The notes: generated by a model not told the origin, from the sequence alone. Positions 1 to 13,796 are shown, counted from the first letter of the stretch. The stretch: DNA of 64,000 bases from Harmothoe impar (GCA_947462335.1 OX381710.1:35835204-35899203), one strand, 5' to 3'. Numbers and translations: made by a program.

Positions 1-235
1 TTATCCATACTGTTATGCATTCATATGCAATGCCCTATGTCGGCATGATGCATGAATGCAGCCCGTCTACTCACCAGGGCTGCTTTCATGTACTATGCTA
101 ACACTTTCGTTTATCAATCCTGTTGTTTTGCCATGAATGCAGAACTGGTGAGTAGATTTGCCAGGGTTGCATTCATGTATCATGACGATGAAGGGCATCA
201 TGCATTAACACATTATGTAGCCCCTAAATGGTTAA
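1..235. mobile_element. TTAA-flanked double-hairpin MITE, copy 1 (left end cut by window)
   Basis: This is the right portion of the commonest repeat family in the window. It shows CATGATGCATGAATGCAGC hairpin arms twice and ends CCCCTAAATGGTTAA. The family consensus ends are TTAACCCTTTAAGGGC and its complement, with GCATAGTGCTTTAAT just inside. Confidence 0.75.
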
Positions 236-434
236 TTATTTTTGTTAATTACTTATGGATCGAAACCTTGATTATTTTCTCCTCATTTATGCCTTAACTT
301 CGTTCTGCCCACCCACTGACGCTGAATCCGTTAGTCCTACGACATAACTTAATTAGTGAATCCTGCACATGTATTATTGTACTGAGGAGATTGTCAAACA
401 TTTGTTTTCTTCACTCCTCACTCACCTCTACTAT

Positions 435-650
435 TTAACCCTTTGAGGACAGCATATGATGCATTGAGGCCTCATATAAATTGGCCGTCATGCTGAGTAA
501 CTCACCTTGCCCTATTACCATTAGAGAGTGTATCAACCCCGTAGGGTCGGCATGATGCATGAATGCAGCACTGGTTGGTTAATTGTCACTGCTGCATTCA
601 TGGCGACAAAAAGCATAGTGTATCAGAGCACTATTCTGCCCTTAAAACGA
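435..650. mobile_element. TTAA-flanked double-hairpin MITE, copy 2
   Basis: Starts TTAACCCTTTGAGGACAGCA, contains GGCATGATGCATGAATGCAG and its inverted partner, and ends GCCCTTAAAACG (degraded right end). Confidence 0.75.
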
Positions 651-1325
651 ATCTAGGAAACCACTCCTCAATCATTATAAATGAAGGATCACTTTAGTAA
701 CTCCAAATATCGCCATTAGAAGGCAACGCAACACCCAAAACCATCAACTATTGCACACATGTTGGAGTCACTTCTAGTCACACCTGGTTTAAATCATTCA
801 TTCCTTTTATATACATTAATTCTTGGTCAGAGATACCACTTTTCCTACTTTTACAGGAATTCCTACATTTTGGCTGGAATTTCTGTATTGAATTATGGTA
901 ATTCCATACAGAAATTTGACCAAAAATGTAAGATTTCCTACTGATTGTCGACGACTGAGTGGCATCTCTGCTTGGTGTAAAGGTGTGTTAGTGTGGTCAA
1001 GTGCATAGTCATGTGCGTACACATTCTATACTTTATGATTAAATAGTCTGTAGCAGCTATACTCCACCTGAATGAGCAATCAGGTTCGGGAAGTCTCTTC
1101 CTGCGTCTGTCTCGTACTACAGGGCCTGGAGAGATTAAAACTCTCAATCAAAAAATAAAGGAAGCCCCTCACTCATTTAACCGTGGCAGTAGCATCCTTT
1201 GTATCTGTAACTTTTCTTTGGAGCTGTGAACTAAAAAAGAGCATTTCTGGGGGTAAGTGAGTAAAATATGTGGATGCTATATGAAACTGAGTGGGGTGGG
1301 GGGGGTGAAGAAGCGTTCCCTTGAG

Positions 1326-1583
1326 TAAGCCCTTTGAGTGTAGCATAGCGCTGTATCGCATGTACTATGACCTTTTGTGATCATGTTACCTATTGAATGC
1401 AGTCCTGGCTAGTAACTGCTGCATTCATGCATCATGCCGATCCCATGCGGTTGATACACTCCCCAAGAGATGCATCACGCACCAATGCAGTGCCAGTGAG
1501 TTACTCGCAGGTGTTGCATTAGTGCATCAGAATGACAGAAAATGACCATGGACTTTGAAATACCAGGCATTCCTTAAAGGGTA
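1326..1583. mobile_element. TTAA-flanked double-hairpin MITE, copy 3
   Basis: Starts TAAGCCCTTTGAGTGTAGCA, has CTGCATTCATGCATCATGCC and the GTTGATACACTCCC centre, and ends CCTTAAAGGGTA. Confidence 0.75.
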
Positions 1584-2003
1584 TTCAAGAATCAGCTTCT
1601 TGATTAAGTTGATAGTGTGGATGAAAGGATACTGCACCACACAGCAGGGCGGGCACTGAGGCAGTATTCCGTTCACGTCCACAGACACAGGGTATGGACT
1701 CCACGTCCCTCTTTGTAGTGGTGATTGGCTGCCCTAGAGGCTGATAAAATCTATTATCATGAGCAAAAGGATTAAACATCTCTATACACAATGTGACTGC
1801 TTGTCAATCTATCAGCGTCTTTGGTTTAAGTAGTCCCAGACAATATTGTTGCTGTATACTTATATCTATACACCGTAGATATTTTGAAATGACTTTCAGT
1901 GCTCAAGCCATAAGCACAATTCGCAATCTATACTTCCTATGCGTGTGCTGAAATAGTATACAAGAACTAACGGTCTGTCATAAGATAGTGTACGAAATTT
2001 GTG

Positions 2004-2166
2004 TAACCCTTTGAGAGTAGCATAGTACTTCAATGTTCCAATGTGTTATGTTTTCATGAAGCGTGAATGCATCATGCCGACCCTCTGGAGTTGATACAAC
2101 CGCAAAGGGTCTGCCTGATACACCATTGCAGCGCCAGCGAGTTCATGTGGTGCATCATGACGGCCA
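2004..2166. mobile_element. TTAA-type MITE, copy 4 (right end truncated)
   Basis: Starts TAACCCTTTGAGAGTAGCAT and contains GCATCATGCCGACCC and the GTTGATACA centre. The right terminal block is missing. Confidence 0.6.
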
Positions 2167-2221
2167 ATATACCTCAATATACCTAGAAAGGTTTGAATGA
2201 GCAATGGTCATTGAGACATAC

Positions 2222-2345
2222 CCCGTGTGAGCTACTCCTTCTCACCGGTTCCACCCGTGTGAGCTACTCCTTCTCACCGGTTCCATCCATGTGAGCCACT
2301 CCTTCTCCACCTACGCGTGCTGCTCATACTCACCGGTTCCACCTG
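2222..2345. repeat. Short tandem repeat, 34-bp unit
   Basis: Two clean and one to two diverged copies of CGTGTGAGCTACTCCTTCTC, then ACCGGTTCCACC. Confidence 0.75.
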
Positions 2346-3074
2346 AGGCCGTGCCCGGGGTGCGCGCAGTAGCCCTGTCTGTGATGCAGCCCGGTGTCTG
2401 TGATGTCGCCACATCTGTGATGTCGTATTTCCGTGATTGGGCCCTATAAAGCTGGACATGGCGTGCTGGGTGGGCATCTTCTACACAACCAGACTACCAC
2501 TACTCCATGCCACAAACATGACCCTCTCATCTCTTGCCTATCTACTGGCACTTTGTTAGACTTGAAAAGAAAAGACATACTACATAGCATTGGTGCAACA
2601 CATCATATGGTCGTTAATACTGGCGCGTTATAATTTAGTCTGGGGTAAAAAATATTCATAGCTCATTCCGAATGCCCACTATCTGGGTAGATAGAAAGAT
2701 CAGACTCAGAGATGCCACTCTCTGGTAGACCACAGGTGTCAGTTATAGCTGGAAATTAACATGATTTAATACAGCAATCCCAACAAAGAATTCTAGTAAT
2801 TACTGTAAGATACTATGGGGTCCGCTCTGTGCATGATGTATGGATGCTATATTATAGTCTACTATATGCTCCTATATGGTCTGTATAGTCTGTTGTATGA
2901 CCTGCTGTGCGGGTCTGTGTGGTCTGTCGTCAGAGACATATGGACGTTAGAGGATATAACACACTGAACACACTGGGCAAGTATTTGGAGGCATTACTTG
3001 ATTAGCTCATCTGGGTAGAGTGGCTCAGAGGAAGCCTCACCGAGCAGCTCACCAATCACTCCTGGCTCCCCGCT

Positions 3075-3272
3075 AGCCCTTTAAGGGCCGCATAGTGTTT
3101 TAATGAAGTATCCCTTTATCCTCATGCAAAGTCGCGAGGGTTGCTTTCATGCATCTGACTAACCTTCCAGGAGTGTATCAACACCCATGATGGCATGATG
3201 CTTGAATACATTCCTGGCTGCATCCCGGCATCATGACGACATAGGGGGCATTAAATCAGGCCTTAAAGGGCC
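3075..3272. mobile_element. TTAA-type double-hairpin MITE, copy 5
   Basis: Ends AGCCCTTTAAGGGCCGCATA and CCTTAAAGGGCC. The interior is more diverged than other copies, and one hairpin arm is shortened. Confidence 0.7.
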
Positions 3273-4070
3273 AGCACCCACGCACATGGGGGGGGGTGCA
3301 GCCACCAGTAACAGTAACGAGATTTTGATACTGCTTTGATTAAATTGAAGCTGCTACCTTGCTGAGCAACTGAGCACCTCTGTGGGGCCGGGGGAGGCGC
3401 GAGCAGCTCCCGCCCATTCCTGAGTAGCTCCAAGTAGTCCCGACAAACAGGACAGACTTGGTCTATGTACTCAATTACTGCTCGTCCAAGGAGATCGATC
3501 GCGCACGTTGTCTGTGCCAGAGTATTGACTCACTTAGGTGTTGTCGCCAACTGAGTTACCTTTGTGTGGTGACTCCGGGTAAACTGGTATCAAGATGTTT
3601 AACTCAATACCTACAGGAGCAGAACGTCAATTAGACCAGGCTCCTTGCACAGTTACTTGCATTGGGCATAATGAATGTATACATTATATTACAGTCCTGT
3701 GTGGCCTAAGAAAAAAGTATTTGTTCAAGAGTGTTGGGACATGTATTGGTTATTTACTTAAATTGTGGTGAGGTCTTCCTGCAGGTCCAGTAAAAGTCAG
3801 AATGGAGCGAAGTACCCGGGGGTAGCTACACACTGAATGGACGCATTAGCTCGCTTGAAAAAAAAACAATAATTGCCCATTAAAACAATTGTGTAGCCCC
3901 ATTTGATCCAAACACATAAATAGAGGCAAATTGCGTAGACACAGCCAGCTCGATGTGAAAAACAGGAAGGGAAATATTGACAGGCACGTGAGTCACCGCT
4001 ATCAGCCTGAACGTTGTGGGCATCTCTAGGGTTCAATATAGTACCCCTGGAGGGCTAAGACCCGATCGTT

Positions 4071-4212
4071 TCCCCTTCGAGGGTAGCATACTACTTTAAT
4101 ACACTGTCTTTTGTCTTCAGGACATATAGTATGTAAATTACCATCTCTGCGCTGATACATCATGGTTATGAGCTATAGGGTTGATACACTCTCAGCATGA
4201 TACACTAATGCA
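4071..4212. mobile_element. TTAA-type MITE, copy 6 (truncated)
   Basis: Starts CCCCTTCGAGGGTAGCATAC and retains the GGGTTGATACACTC centre. The right half is lost. Confidence 0.5.
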
Positions 4213-6377
4213 GACACTCACTGTCCTAGAGACCCCACCTCATCCCCCACCCAACATCCACGCATACATAGCCACCCACTGCCATAGGGAACCCACCCCC
4301 ACGCACGCACAAGTCTTTATGACCCCCGCATCTGGTTATCAATTAAAACATAGATATCACTCCCTGCTAATTTATGTATTAGACATGAACACCAAATGCC
4401 AATAAACCTTATTATCGCATATAATATAACCATTAACCACAGTTTTTACAAGTTAGCCGGGCTCCCCACAGTGTTATAAGCGACCTCCTCCCGGATCTCC
4501 AATGTGTGAAGCTCCTAACCTGCGGTGTTCTAATTAACAAAGCTCTATTCCAGCCTCGCCAGCTAGTCTGACATAGGGTATACTAGGCACCCAGCCTAGA
4601 TCACCAGACCACCAATGACGTCAGAGCGGTCAGCGGTCATCTGCTGACCGGCTGGAGGTCAGAACAGAGGTCGTTTGGGGATAAAGGTCATAGGGATGTT
4701 GCTGCGGCCGGGGCGGCTGGGACGGTGGGATGTCTGGTAGGGACTGGAGAAGACATGGGTGGTGTTGGGTGGTGTGTAGACTAGTTCCAGTCCCGAGGCC
4801 TTCGCTTAGGGACCAGTCCGTACCAGAGGTGAACATTTTCAAGTTTTCCCCTGATTTCGAGTTTATTAATGTCGCAAAGACATGTGGTTAACATTTCAGT
4901 ACATTTCTTTTTTTTAGATTGGTCACTTTTGTCCCTAAGTAACAATCGAGCTATTTCTGTGCGGGAGATTGATTTTTGGTGTATGTTCAGCATTGCGAGG
5001 TGGGGGCCAGCTTGTGGGGAAGGGTGATAGAACGCGGCGACGCTTGGGTTACTGGTCCCTATGCGAGCGTTGGGACTGGAACGAGTCTAGCTGGCATGGG
5101 AAGTGTCTTGGTGTTTGACTTGATGTGCCTTCATTACCGTGGAGGCAGACGCCCGGGGTCACATGACGTCCAAGTGACTGTCGTTAGGGTCACTTCAATG
5201 TCGTCTGCCCAAGCTCGGGTCGCTCGGGGACATTGTGATCAAACTTTTAACTGAGTTTAGCTCACGGACGAGTTGACAGCACTGCCAGCAGTGTCTACAG
5301 TCTACACCGTCTTAGGGGAGTGATCAATGTGGAACAAGTTATAGAGATGACTGCCATCATGAACCATGGGAAATCTGAGAATGTGTTGGCGGACTAAAAG
5401 CCCTCATTTATAACCAAACCAGTTATCAACACACCAGCAATTTGAAAAAGGTATCTGACTGTCTTCAGAAGGCACCTTACAATGGCGTTGGGTCTAAAGC
5501 TGCCTCCAGTTCCACAGGTGTAGGCCGTAAGGGTAAGCCACCAAAAAGGCTTCGTTCCCATGAGAGGGCCACTACCAATATTTAGTAGTTTTGTCTAGAC
5601 AATGATGAGATTGACATTAAACTGTCTATACTATTGATGTCATCTTGAGCTACTGACTGCTAAATCTATGCACCTATGTCAGTACCTTAGTCTAAACTCT
5701 ATCTAAACCCTAATGCTGTGCTTAGAGAGTGATGCCTCCGCTGGAGGCCTGATCCAATCAGAGACGTTCATTGGTAGACTCGGGTCTCCATCAGATTGGC
5801 TGCCAGCACAAATTGGATATCGTTATACGTTAATGTAATCTTGTCTAGGTTAGGGTGGGCAGGTGAGTGGGGCCAGGGTAAGGCGGAGGGAGGGGGAGGG
5901 CGGGTGTATAAAATGTGGCCGCCAGGTTCTACCCAGACTATTATCAAAAAGAGATGGGTGGTTACATACAAGGGTCAATGCCAAAGGTCAGCGTGACGTC
6001 ACAGCGTCTGCCCTGTGAGAGAGGACGCCGGCTGCACACCGGAAATTAAAGGTGTCAGGTTGCAGGGCCGAGGAAATTGTGTATAGATCTCAATATCTCA
6101 CCTGCCTGCATGGCTGTTAGTCCAGGCGGACGGGGAGGGCGGTGATCAATTATATGGCCCAATTCAGTCTGAAGCGCTTCCTCTAATGCATGTATAATAT
6201 TAAACGACTACCTACATGTTTTCTAAGCTCTGTACAGTGGTGGATAGTAATTACATGAACCAGTCAATCTATGCATCTGTGTATGAGACTATAATACCAA
6301 TGTTGTTTACTTTGTAACGATGCCGTATTACAAGTTACTACCATTTGTGTATGCTCAAAATTGATTTCTTTGTTAGT

Positions 6378-7030
6378 GACTTAGGGATCTTCCATATTGA
6401 AGTAGTACATGGGGATCTTCCATATATAAGTAGTATAGTGTACAATGTATTAGGGACCCACCATATTGAAGTAGTATAGTGATTGGGGGATCTTTTGTAT
6501 TGCAGTAGTACTAGGTATCTTTCGTATTGAAGTAGTATAGTGATTTAGGGATCTTCCATGTTGAAATAATATAGTGAATAAGAGATCTTCCATGTAGTAT
6601 AGTGAATAAGGGATCTTCCATGTTGAAGTAGTATAGTGAATTGGGGATTTTCCATGTTGAAGTAGTATAGTGAATTGGGGATTTTCCATGTTGAAGTAGT
6701 ATAGTGAATTAGGGATCTTCCATATTGAAGTAGTATAGTGAATAAGGGATCTTCCATGTTGAAGTAGTATAGTGAATTGGGGATTTTCCATGTTGAATCA
6801 GTATAGTGGATTTGTGGATTTTCCATGTTGAAGTAGTATAGTAAATTGGGGATCTTTCATGTTGAAGTAGTATAGAGAATTGGGGATCTTTCTTATTGAA
6901 GTAGCAAGTGTATTAGGGATCTTCCATGAAGTCTTAGGTATTGACATAGTTTTTAGGAATCCACCACATTGAAGTAGTGTATAGTGAATTAAGGATCTTC
7001 CATGTTGAAGTGAATTAGGGATCTGTAAGT
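6378..7030. repeat. 34-bp minisatellite
   Basis: Roughly 18 units of GTGAATTAGGGATCTTCCAT, then GTTGAAGTAGTATA, with drift at the edges. The minus strand reads as long false frames rich in ENPQFTILLQHG, which are repeat artefacts. Confidence 0.88.
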
Positions 7031-10000
7031 GTTCTGGAATAGGGACACGTGCCCATGCCATAGTAGCAATACCCCGGCAATGGTGCACTGCTTTCAGTGT
7101 TACATCAAGGTCCATATGGAGAAGATGTGGTAGCCGATATAATGTGATATAAGGCTCACATTGTCCAGCTGAGGTCTAGACCAGTGTCCATAGAGCCGGC
7201 AGCGCCTTTTCATGATGACAGCTTCCTGCTACCGACCCAGGTGCTAGTAAAGGTGTTGCTGACGTCATTCCCGCTGCCTTAACCCCACTCCCCACCCTGT
7301 GCCAGTTATGCCTGTTATGTCTTCTCACCTAAGGCAGGCAGACCCCCCCCCCCTCCACTCTCCGCCTCTCAGCCCCTGGAGCAGCCGACGTCTTACGCCC
7401 TACTCCTTCTACACTCCTCACACCCTACAATGAACACACCCACCCCACCCACCCACTACCCTCCCCCCTCCCACTCGCACCCCAACACCCCTTAGCTCCC
7501 AACTACTACCACACGCTCATTTGCCGCCCACACCAAGGGCCGCCCTCCCCTACCAACACTCCACCCTCTCCCATCCCTCACCACACCAGGATACACTAAG
7601 CAGGCGCTGCTACTCCTTGCTGACTGTAGGCTGCTGGTGGTGACGTCATGTAGCCATGATGGAGCTAACAGAGCTGTCACAAGTCGTCATTGACGGCACG
7701 TCATGACGAAGACAGACGAGTCGCTACAGTGCGGCCTCCGCCTCTTCACTCCGCCTACCTCTCAGCTTACCCCTCTCCACCCTAGAGAAGGGACATTTAT
7801 CAAACCAGACCCCTGCCTTATGAAGAGGAGTGAAATGGCATAATCTGTTTCCATGCAGAGCAAGTGTATGGCATTGGATGTGGATCCAATTTTGGATTAG
7901 TCATATCTGAAGGATAAATAGTATCTAGGCTATCATAGTATGAAATGGAGAAGTTGGGAAGGGTATGCTGATGAGATGATGGCGTCAGATAAGACGAGCA
8001 ACATAATCTAGTTGGCAATTCCATCAGCACACGCCTTTTATGTTAGTATAACAAAACTTCCACTATTCCACTTGTTTTAACATAAAGGGGGCGGGGAGAC
8101 TACATAGGCCTACCCGGGGCCTACCTCATTCTCCACAACCCGCTGATGCCCGCAGGTGTTCGGGGTCCCAAGCTACCCACGCTGAAATTGATCACTTTTA
8201 CCTGAACATGGTCACAGCCCAGACACTATACATACAGGTACTAACAATATTGCCTAACTTTAGGTGATGTTTGAACTATCAAGAACATAGAAGAATATAG
8301 TCCTTAAGCAATTGCAGAATACCTTTATACAACTTCCATGAGGTACACTAGTTATCTTTGATGTAGATCCTTCTTCTAAGGTGTCATCTTCTAATTCAGG
8401 GTCATTGAAGTTCAGTAACCCTGTTAGTAGCTAATCGCCTAGCACCGTAAAAGGTAGCGTATCAGAATTGATTCCAATAAAATACCTACACACACAAGGC
8501 CCTACTGTGTCCTACCTCAGACACCCTACCTGTGTAGACATGGTATCAGTAGGGTCCACCCACCTGGATGTAGACATCTGAGGGGCAGGAGGATCCATTA
8601 TTGATGTTACATAACTCTGAGGAGAACAGGTGCAGTTCAAACACAATCAGGGCAAGTACAAGAGGAAGAGATCAGTCGTCCCTTCTCCATATCGTATACC
8701 ACACACACCGCCCACACTGCATATCAGAACTAGTTTTCAATCCATATTATATTTAAGGCTCAGCGTTCCTTGGCGTGTATCAAAAAAGGTGATCACTTCG
8801 CAGGTGAGGCGAGGGTTTTTCACTATAAAATGGTGTCCATCATTCGTTGCATTACCAGTCATACCATGCATTCTCGCAATTTGTTCACCTCTTCTATGTC
8901 ACAGCAGTGAGGATCTAATTCCATTGGTGTTGGTTTCTTAATAGAGTAAAACACTTATATTCTTCACAAATTTGATGAAAATGTGTGTGGCATTGGCATA
9001 CCGAGTAGTAACGGTAGAATTTTATTGCCATTCAAAGGATAGTAAATCGTTACAATGTAACGGTTTCAATACAGAATTTCCAGCAGAAATCGCTACATCC
9101 TTTGGTCTTATAACTGATTAAAAAAAACTTGGTGTCTGCCTTGCAGCTCTGTAACTCACCCACCCCCCGACGCCCCCACCATGTTCTCCATGTATTCTAC
9201 CAATCCCAGCCCACATTCCCTTTTACCCCAGTTCCCGAATCCCAGTCCCCCTCTATGCGTCTCCACGGCTCTGGACAATCAAGGCCCCTTCTTAGCCGCA
9301 TGCCTGTTCCGCCCTGTACCCGCCAACCTCTCTCCTCCCGGCCTACCTCAATTAACCTAGATTGTGAATGTATTAAGGCCGGAATCTCGTGCCATACATA
9401 TAGTCAGGCGCCATGCCTTGGGCCCCCAGAGGTTTCCTCTCCACACATACAACGTACAAATCTCCTGTGAGGCCGTGAGGGGGCAGTCTATACTAGAGAG
9501 AGCCGTGGAGTAGTAGATGGCTTTAGCACGCATTCAGCTATTTGAATACTGCAATCTAGATTCTACAAAACTTAATGGTGGAAATGAAAGCTCTGCGTGG
9601 GAACCTTTGGACTAACTATCCGTTCTGCCTGGCTATTGAAACCCATTCAATAACAAAAAATGAATAAACCCTATATGTTTAAAGGATATTATTTTGAGCA
9701 GAAGGAATTATTGTTGCATCCCGTGCGAAAAAAAATCCCTTTTGCTTGGCTTCGCACATTATGCTATTTGTAAATCGCTCTGCTTACCGGTACTTTCTTA
9801 TACTGATGCTGGCAGAACACTCACCAACAGAGGCTTAAAACGCGGACGGCTGTAAACGATGAAGTGAATAGCCTTACAACTGATACTGGTAGGGCGAAAG
9901 TCAGAACTTAAAAATAAAAAGAATCCAAATGCTGATCTGAACTATGAGACTGTGTTTAATGTTTCCCGAGCATTATAGCTAGCTCTCAACTTTGTCATGA

Positions 10001-10545
10001 CCTTAATTCCCGCCTTTCCCACCCGGATAGCTAGACTTTGAAGTATCTTGAGAGAGAAAGATCAAGTTTCCTCGAGAAACCCGAGGAAAACATCACTTGG
10101 TAGTCGTTAAATGCCGGCTCCTTTGCTGGAGCACAAATAGACCAGCACTTAAGTTGTTGGAGCACAAGCAGAAATACAAGGCTGGAGGCAAATGAATCAA
10201 TTACTGCTGGTTTCTCAGGTGTAAGCGGCACTGGCAGCTCGGGCACGGGGAGGGGGTTGGCCTCAAGCATGCCAGAATTAGTTGATTAAAACTGCCACTA
10301 AAAGAAGACCAATTAAGTCGCAATAGACAGCCACTGGCATTTCACAATTGGAGGAATCGCACATTCGCTGGAATCCCCCGTGACGAAATGTGCTTAATCA
10401 TGATATTTGTGAGTCTGTGTGGATCGCCACGAAGAGAGTGTTGTGGGTGTTAGGGCTGGTTGGGGGTATGAACTAGAAAGATTGTTTCACTTTGTGAAGT
10501 GCAGACACAGGCCAGAGGTTTGTTTTTGCGGTGGTGGTGTTTCGC
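7031..10545. other. No gene seen
   Basis: The region contains a C-rich tract at 7330-7570, CRE palindromes at 7260 and 7641, and several short frames without homology. The frame at 8630-8941 looks like chance. Undetected upstream nup54 exons would be expected somewhere before 13797. Confidence 0.55.
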
Positions 10546-10769
10546 TAACCCTTTAAGGACAGCAACATGCCTCAATGCCTCTTCATTTGTCGTCATGATG
10601 CACCAATACAGTGCCGGCGAATAACTCGCTGGCTATGCGTTGGCACATCATGCCTACCCTGTAGTATCGGTACATTATGCAGTTACTCGCCGTGGCGGCA
10701 TTCATGCATCACAATGACAAGTGAACATACCCGGCAGTGTATCAAAGTATTATGCGGCCCTTAAAGGGC
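10546..10769. mobile_element. TTAA-type double-hairpin MITE, copy 7
   Basis: Starts TAACCCTTTAAGGACAGCAA and ends GGCCCTTAAAGGGC, with paired arms around GGCGAATAACTCGCTGG and CATTCATGCATCA. Confidence 0.75.
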
Positions 10770-10921
10770 AAACTTAGAAGGCTGGGAGGAGGGATGTGAC
10801 ACCCTGTCAACGGACTAGGGTGCAAGGTTCTCCCGGCAAAAGTAGGGGGATTAATGGACCGGCCGAAGGGGGTGGTGTGGGCCCCGTTTTACTGTCTCAG
10901 GGAAGGCGATCAACATGATGT

Positions 10922-11158
10922 TTAACCCTTTAAAGGGCCGCATACTGATTTGATATGTTGAACAATGTCATAATGCCCTTTGTCTTCATGATGCATGGAT
11001 TCAGTTCTGGTGGGTAACTCGCCAGTGCTGCATTCAAGGAGCATGTCGACCCTATACGTGGTTGATACACTCCCCAAGGGTCGGTATTTTGCATGAATGC
11101 AGCCATGTCGACAATGGGCATAGCACATTAAAGCACTTTGTTGCCCTAAGAGGGCTAA
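10922..11158. mobile_element. TTAA-type double-hairpin MITE, copy 8
   Basis: Starts TTAACCCTTTAAAGGGCCGC and ends GCCCTAAGAGGGCTAA. It has GATGCATGGATTCAG arms and a GTTGATACACTCCCC centre, and lies only about 150 bp from copy 7. Confidence 0.78.
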
Positions 11159-11960
11159 AACTGGTGTAAAACATGTTTGGCATCGATATGAGGGATTGCG
11201 ACTGTGTGACAAGTTAATTCCACGGGAGGCTGTGTGTGTTGGGGCACTCTATGGATGCCTTGAAGGAAACCTATGGAGACACTTTTGCAAGTTTAAACCC
11301 AATACGCTGCAATTGAACTTTTGTTTTTAAATTTGAACGTAATGGTTCCAATTTAGTGCACTAAATTACTCCCGCCTACCGTTGAAAATTAAACACTTGT
11401 AAAGAGGACCGGAAAAAAGAATCAATTACGACATTATGCGAGCCTTGTCCGGTCATCCCAGACTGATTAACTGAATAATTCAAATTGATAAATTACCTAA
11501 TACATACTATGTGGCAACATTGAATGATACTTCATGTATTGACTATATGTCTAGGAAGCTCATTCTGTGAAGAAAGTCTAATCTTTCTTTGCTATAAAGC
11601 TCCCATGGTGGTGAGAAGGAATATAGTATAAACCTATACACTTATGAGAGATTTCTGTAGTATTTAAGTATGTTAATTTCCTAGTTCCAAAGGTCAGATT
11701 AGGGAGTTACTGACTAAGTTACGGTAGTAGAACTGATTTGCTTAGAATACCGACTTGAACAGAAAAAAAGGTTGAGTACTCGGCAGAAGGCGGCATTACC
11801 TTGACCAGCAGCTCAAGTGAGGTCCTTGATCGAAGGTCACTCTGTAGTAATGGACCTTTAACGAGCAGCTCCGCCCAGGGACCTTTAGACGAGCAACTCA
11901 TGCAGACAGCAAAGTTTGTATGAGCTGCTCTTATCGTGAGCAGCTCCCACCGCAAGGCTC

Positions 11961-12212
11961 TAACCCTTTAAGGCAACATAGTGCTTTATGATATGCCATT
12001 TGTGATTATGATGCATGCCTGTACACTTATGGTCCATTCACCAGGACCACATCCAGGCACCAGGCCAATCCTTCGGGAGTGTACCATCCCCATATAGTCT
12101 ACATCGTGCACGAATGCAGCCATGGCCAGGAAACTCGGCAGTGTTGCAATCGTGTATCATAACGACAAATGACACGGCACATTAAAGCACGTTATCGTCC
12201 TTAAAGGGTTAG
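11961..12212. mobile_element. TTAA-type double-hairpin MITE, copy 9
   Basis: Starts TAACCCTTTAAGGCAACATA and ends GTCCTTAAAGGGTTAG. It sits inside a stretch rich in GAGCAGCTC motifs, which continue on both sides. Confidence 0.75.
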
Positions 12213-12685
12213 GTGAGCTGCTCAGGGGCAGTCTTGACTGTGACGGAGCAGCTCGGAGCGGCTCCTACGAGTGGCCTCTATTAGGATATGCCACCTGTGA
12301 CCTCTCCATTAGCGGCTCTGGGCACTGATATCTCTTATCAGTAGAAAGTCAGACTCGCCATGCATCCTTATTCAGCGTTCTGGCCGCCCTATTATAGCTG
12401 GGTCTCGGTGCCGGCTAGTCCCGCTCTAAGCGCTATATTACCCGCTCACACCTGCCCCTGGCCGCTACCTAGAGCTGCTCACTGCTCCATTGACCTCTCC
12501 TCTGTGAGCAGGTCACGCCCGCCAGACAGGACCACGGCAGGAAGAAGGAGCAGCTCGTGAATAAATATTACTCTGTGAGCAGCTCTATACCAGATCGGGG
12601 CAGGTGATGGGGATGGGGAGGGGGGACACCAGAACTACCACCTGCATGAGCAGATCAAAGACGGCTGTTATAGTTGTGGAGTCGG

Positions 12686-12731
12686 CCCCCAGGGGGCGCT
12701 AGTGACACGCGGCCACACCATCAGGGGGCGC
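12686..12731 (+). promoter_or_regulatory. Two CTCF-like motifs in tandem
   Basis: CCCCCAGGGGGCGCTAG (12686-12702) and CCATCAGGGGGCGC (12718-12731) match the vertebrate CTCF core (CCASYAGRKGGCRS) in the same orientation, 32 bp apart. CTCF is conserved in bilaterians, and its site preference is largely shared. Binding is not shown. Confidence 0.4.
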
Positions 12732-13309
12732 GACCGAGCACCATGCGCCGTAATTGAAGACAATGCTAAGGCGGCGGCCGATAACAAAAAAATGGCGATT
12801 CTATTTATAGAAACACATTATCTGCAATCGATGTTGACAGCAGCGCAGCGGCGCGCCAACCCCAGAGCCGCTGCCGCCCCAGAGCCGGACGTGAATGGAG
12901 GGGTTCACACCGACTCTTGCACGGGGTTCCAGCATCCGGGTCCCTCAAACGGAACGCCCATCACTCAGTGATTGTGGCAACGGATGCCAAGATTTGAATT
13001 AGACAATTGAAAAAGAGGCCGACTTGACAGAGGCTCCCTAGTCGTTGTTCTGGTAGAACCTAGTTCCCCTTTGTCAAAAGTTTTGTAGGGGTGGGGGTGC
13101 CTCTGGTGGGGCTTACTTCTGCTCCCTCTAGTGTGAACCGATTCAAGTCTAAATGTCACCAATATAAAAAGGAAAATCAGACCGCATTGTAAGAGCAAGT
13201 GGATTTCAAATGGAGGAAAGAGAGTTTGTCATGAGCTTGTCAAATGGAAATGCACTATGAAACTAGATAGGGACGGTCTATTTGGGTCTTGACTTCCCCA
13301 ATCATCAAA
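12732..13309. other. GC-rich non-coding stretch before the nup54 minisatellite
   Basis: A frame at 12702-12971 is Ala/Arg-rich but unrecognised and lacks splice support. Nothing else is seen. Confidence 0.5.
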
Positions 13310-13790
13310 CACACCTCTACATGTGTGTTCTGGCTGTCCTTACAGGCCCGGCTGAATGTTTTGTCTCTACCTCTACCCGTGTGTTCATGTTGTGTCCCTA
13401 CCTCTATGTGTGTGTTCTACTTGTCATTACCCCGACATGTGTGTTCTGGTAGAGTATCTACCTCTATGTGTGTGTTCTACTTGTCATTACCCCTACATGT
13501 GTGTTCTGGTAGTGTCCCTACCTCTATGTGTGTGTTCTACTTGTCATTACCCCTACATGTGTGTTCTGGTAGTGTCTCTACCTCTATATGTGTGTTCATA
13601 TTCTGTCTCTACCTCTACCTGTGTGTTCATGTTGTGGATCTACCTCTACATTTGTGTTCATGATTTTCCCTTAGTTACCTCTACATCTGTGCTCATGTTT
13701 TGTCTTTGCCTCTACGTGTGTGTTCTGGTTGTGCCTCTACCTCTACATGCGTGTTCTACTTGTCGTTACCTCTACATGTGTGTTGTGTCA
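13310..13790. repeat. Intronic minisatellite next to a nup54 acceptor (60-bp and 30-bp units)
   Basis: From 13402 to about 13590 a 60-bp unit repeats three times in perfect register: CCTCTATGTGTGTGTTCTAC, then TTGTCATTACCCCTACATGT and GTGTTCTGGTAGTGTCCCTA. Diverged units of about 30 bp continue to 13785. The pyrimidine-rich repeat ends directly at the acceptor of the 13797 exon and may supply its polypyrimidine tract. Confidence 0.88.
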
Positions 13791-13796
13791 TTGCAG

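Larger units (their letters stand above)
236..6377. other. Non-coding stretch between MITE copies
   Basis: Apart from the listed MITE copies and the 34-bp repeat at 2.2 kb, I see no exon with convincing splice sites or recognisable protein. GAGCAGCTC-like motifs occur at 3.0-3.45 kb, and CRE palindromes at 4616 and 5994. Confidence 0.6.

Noticed and set aside
6450..7115. Minus-strand open frames with repeated ENPQFTILLQHG
   Set aside because: Periodicity equals the 34-bp DNA repeat, and similar frames exist in more than one register.
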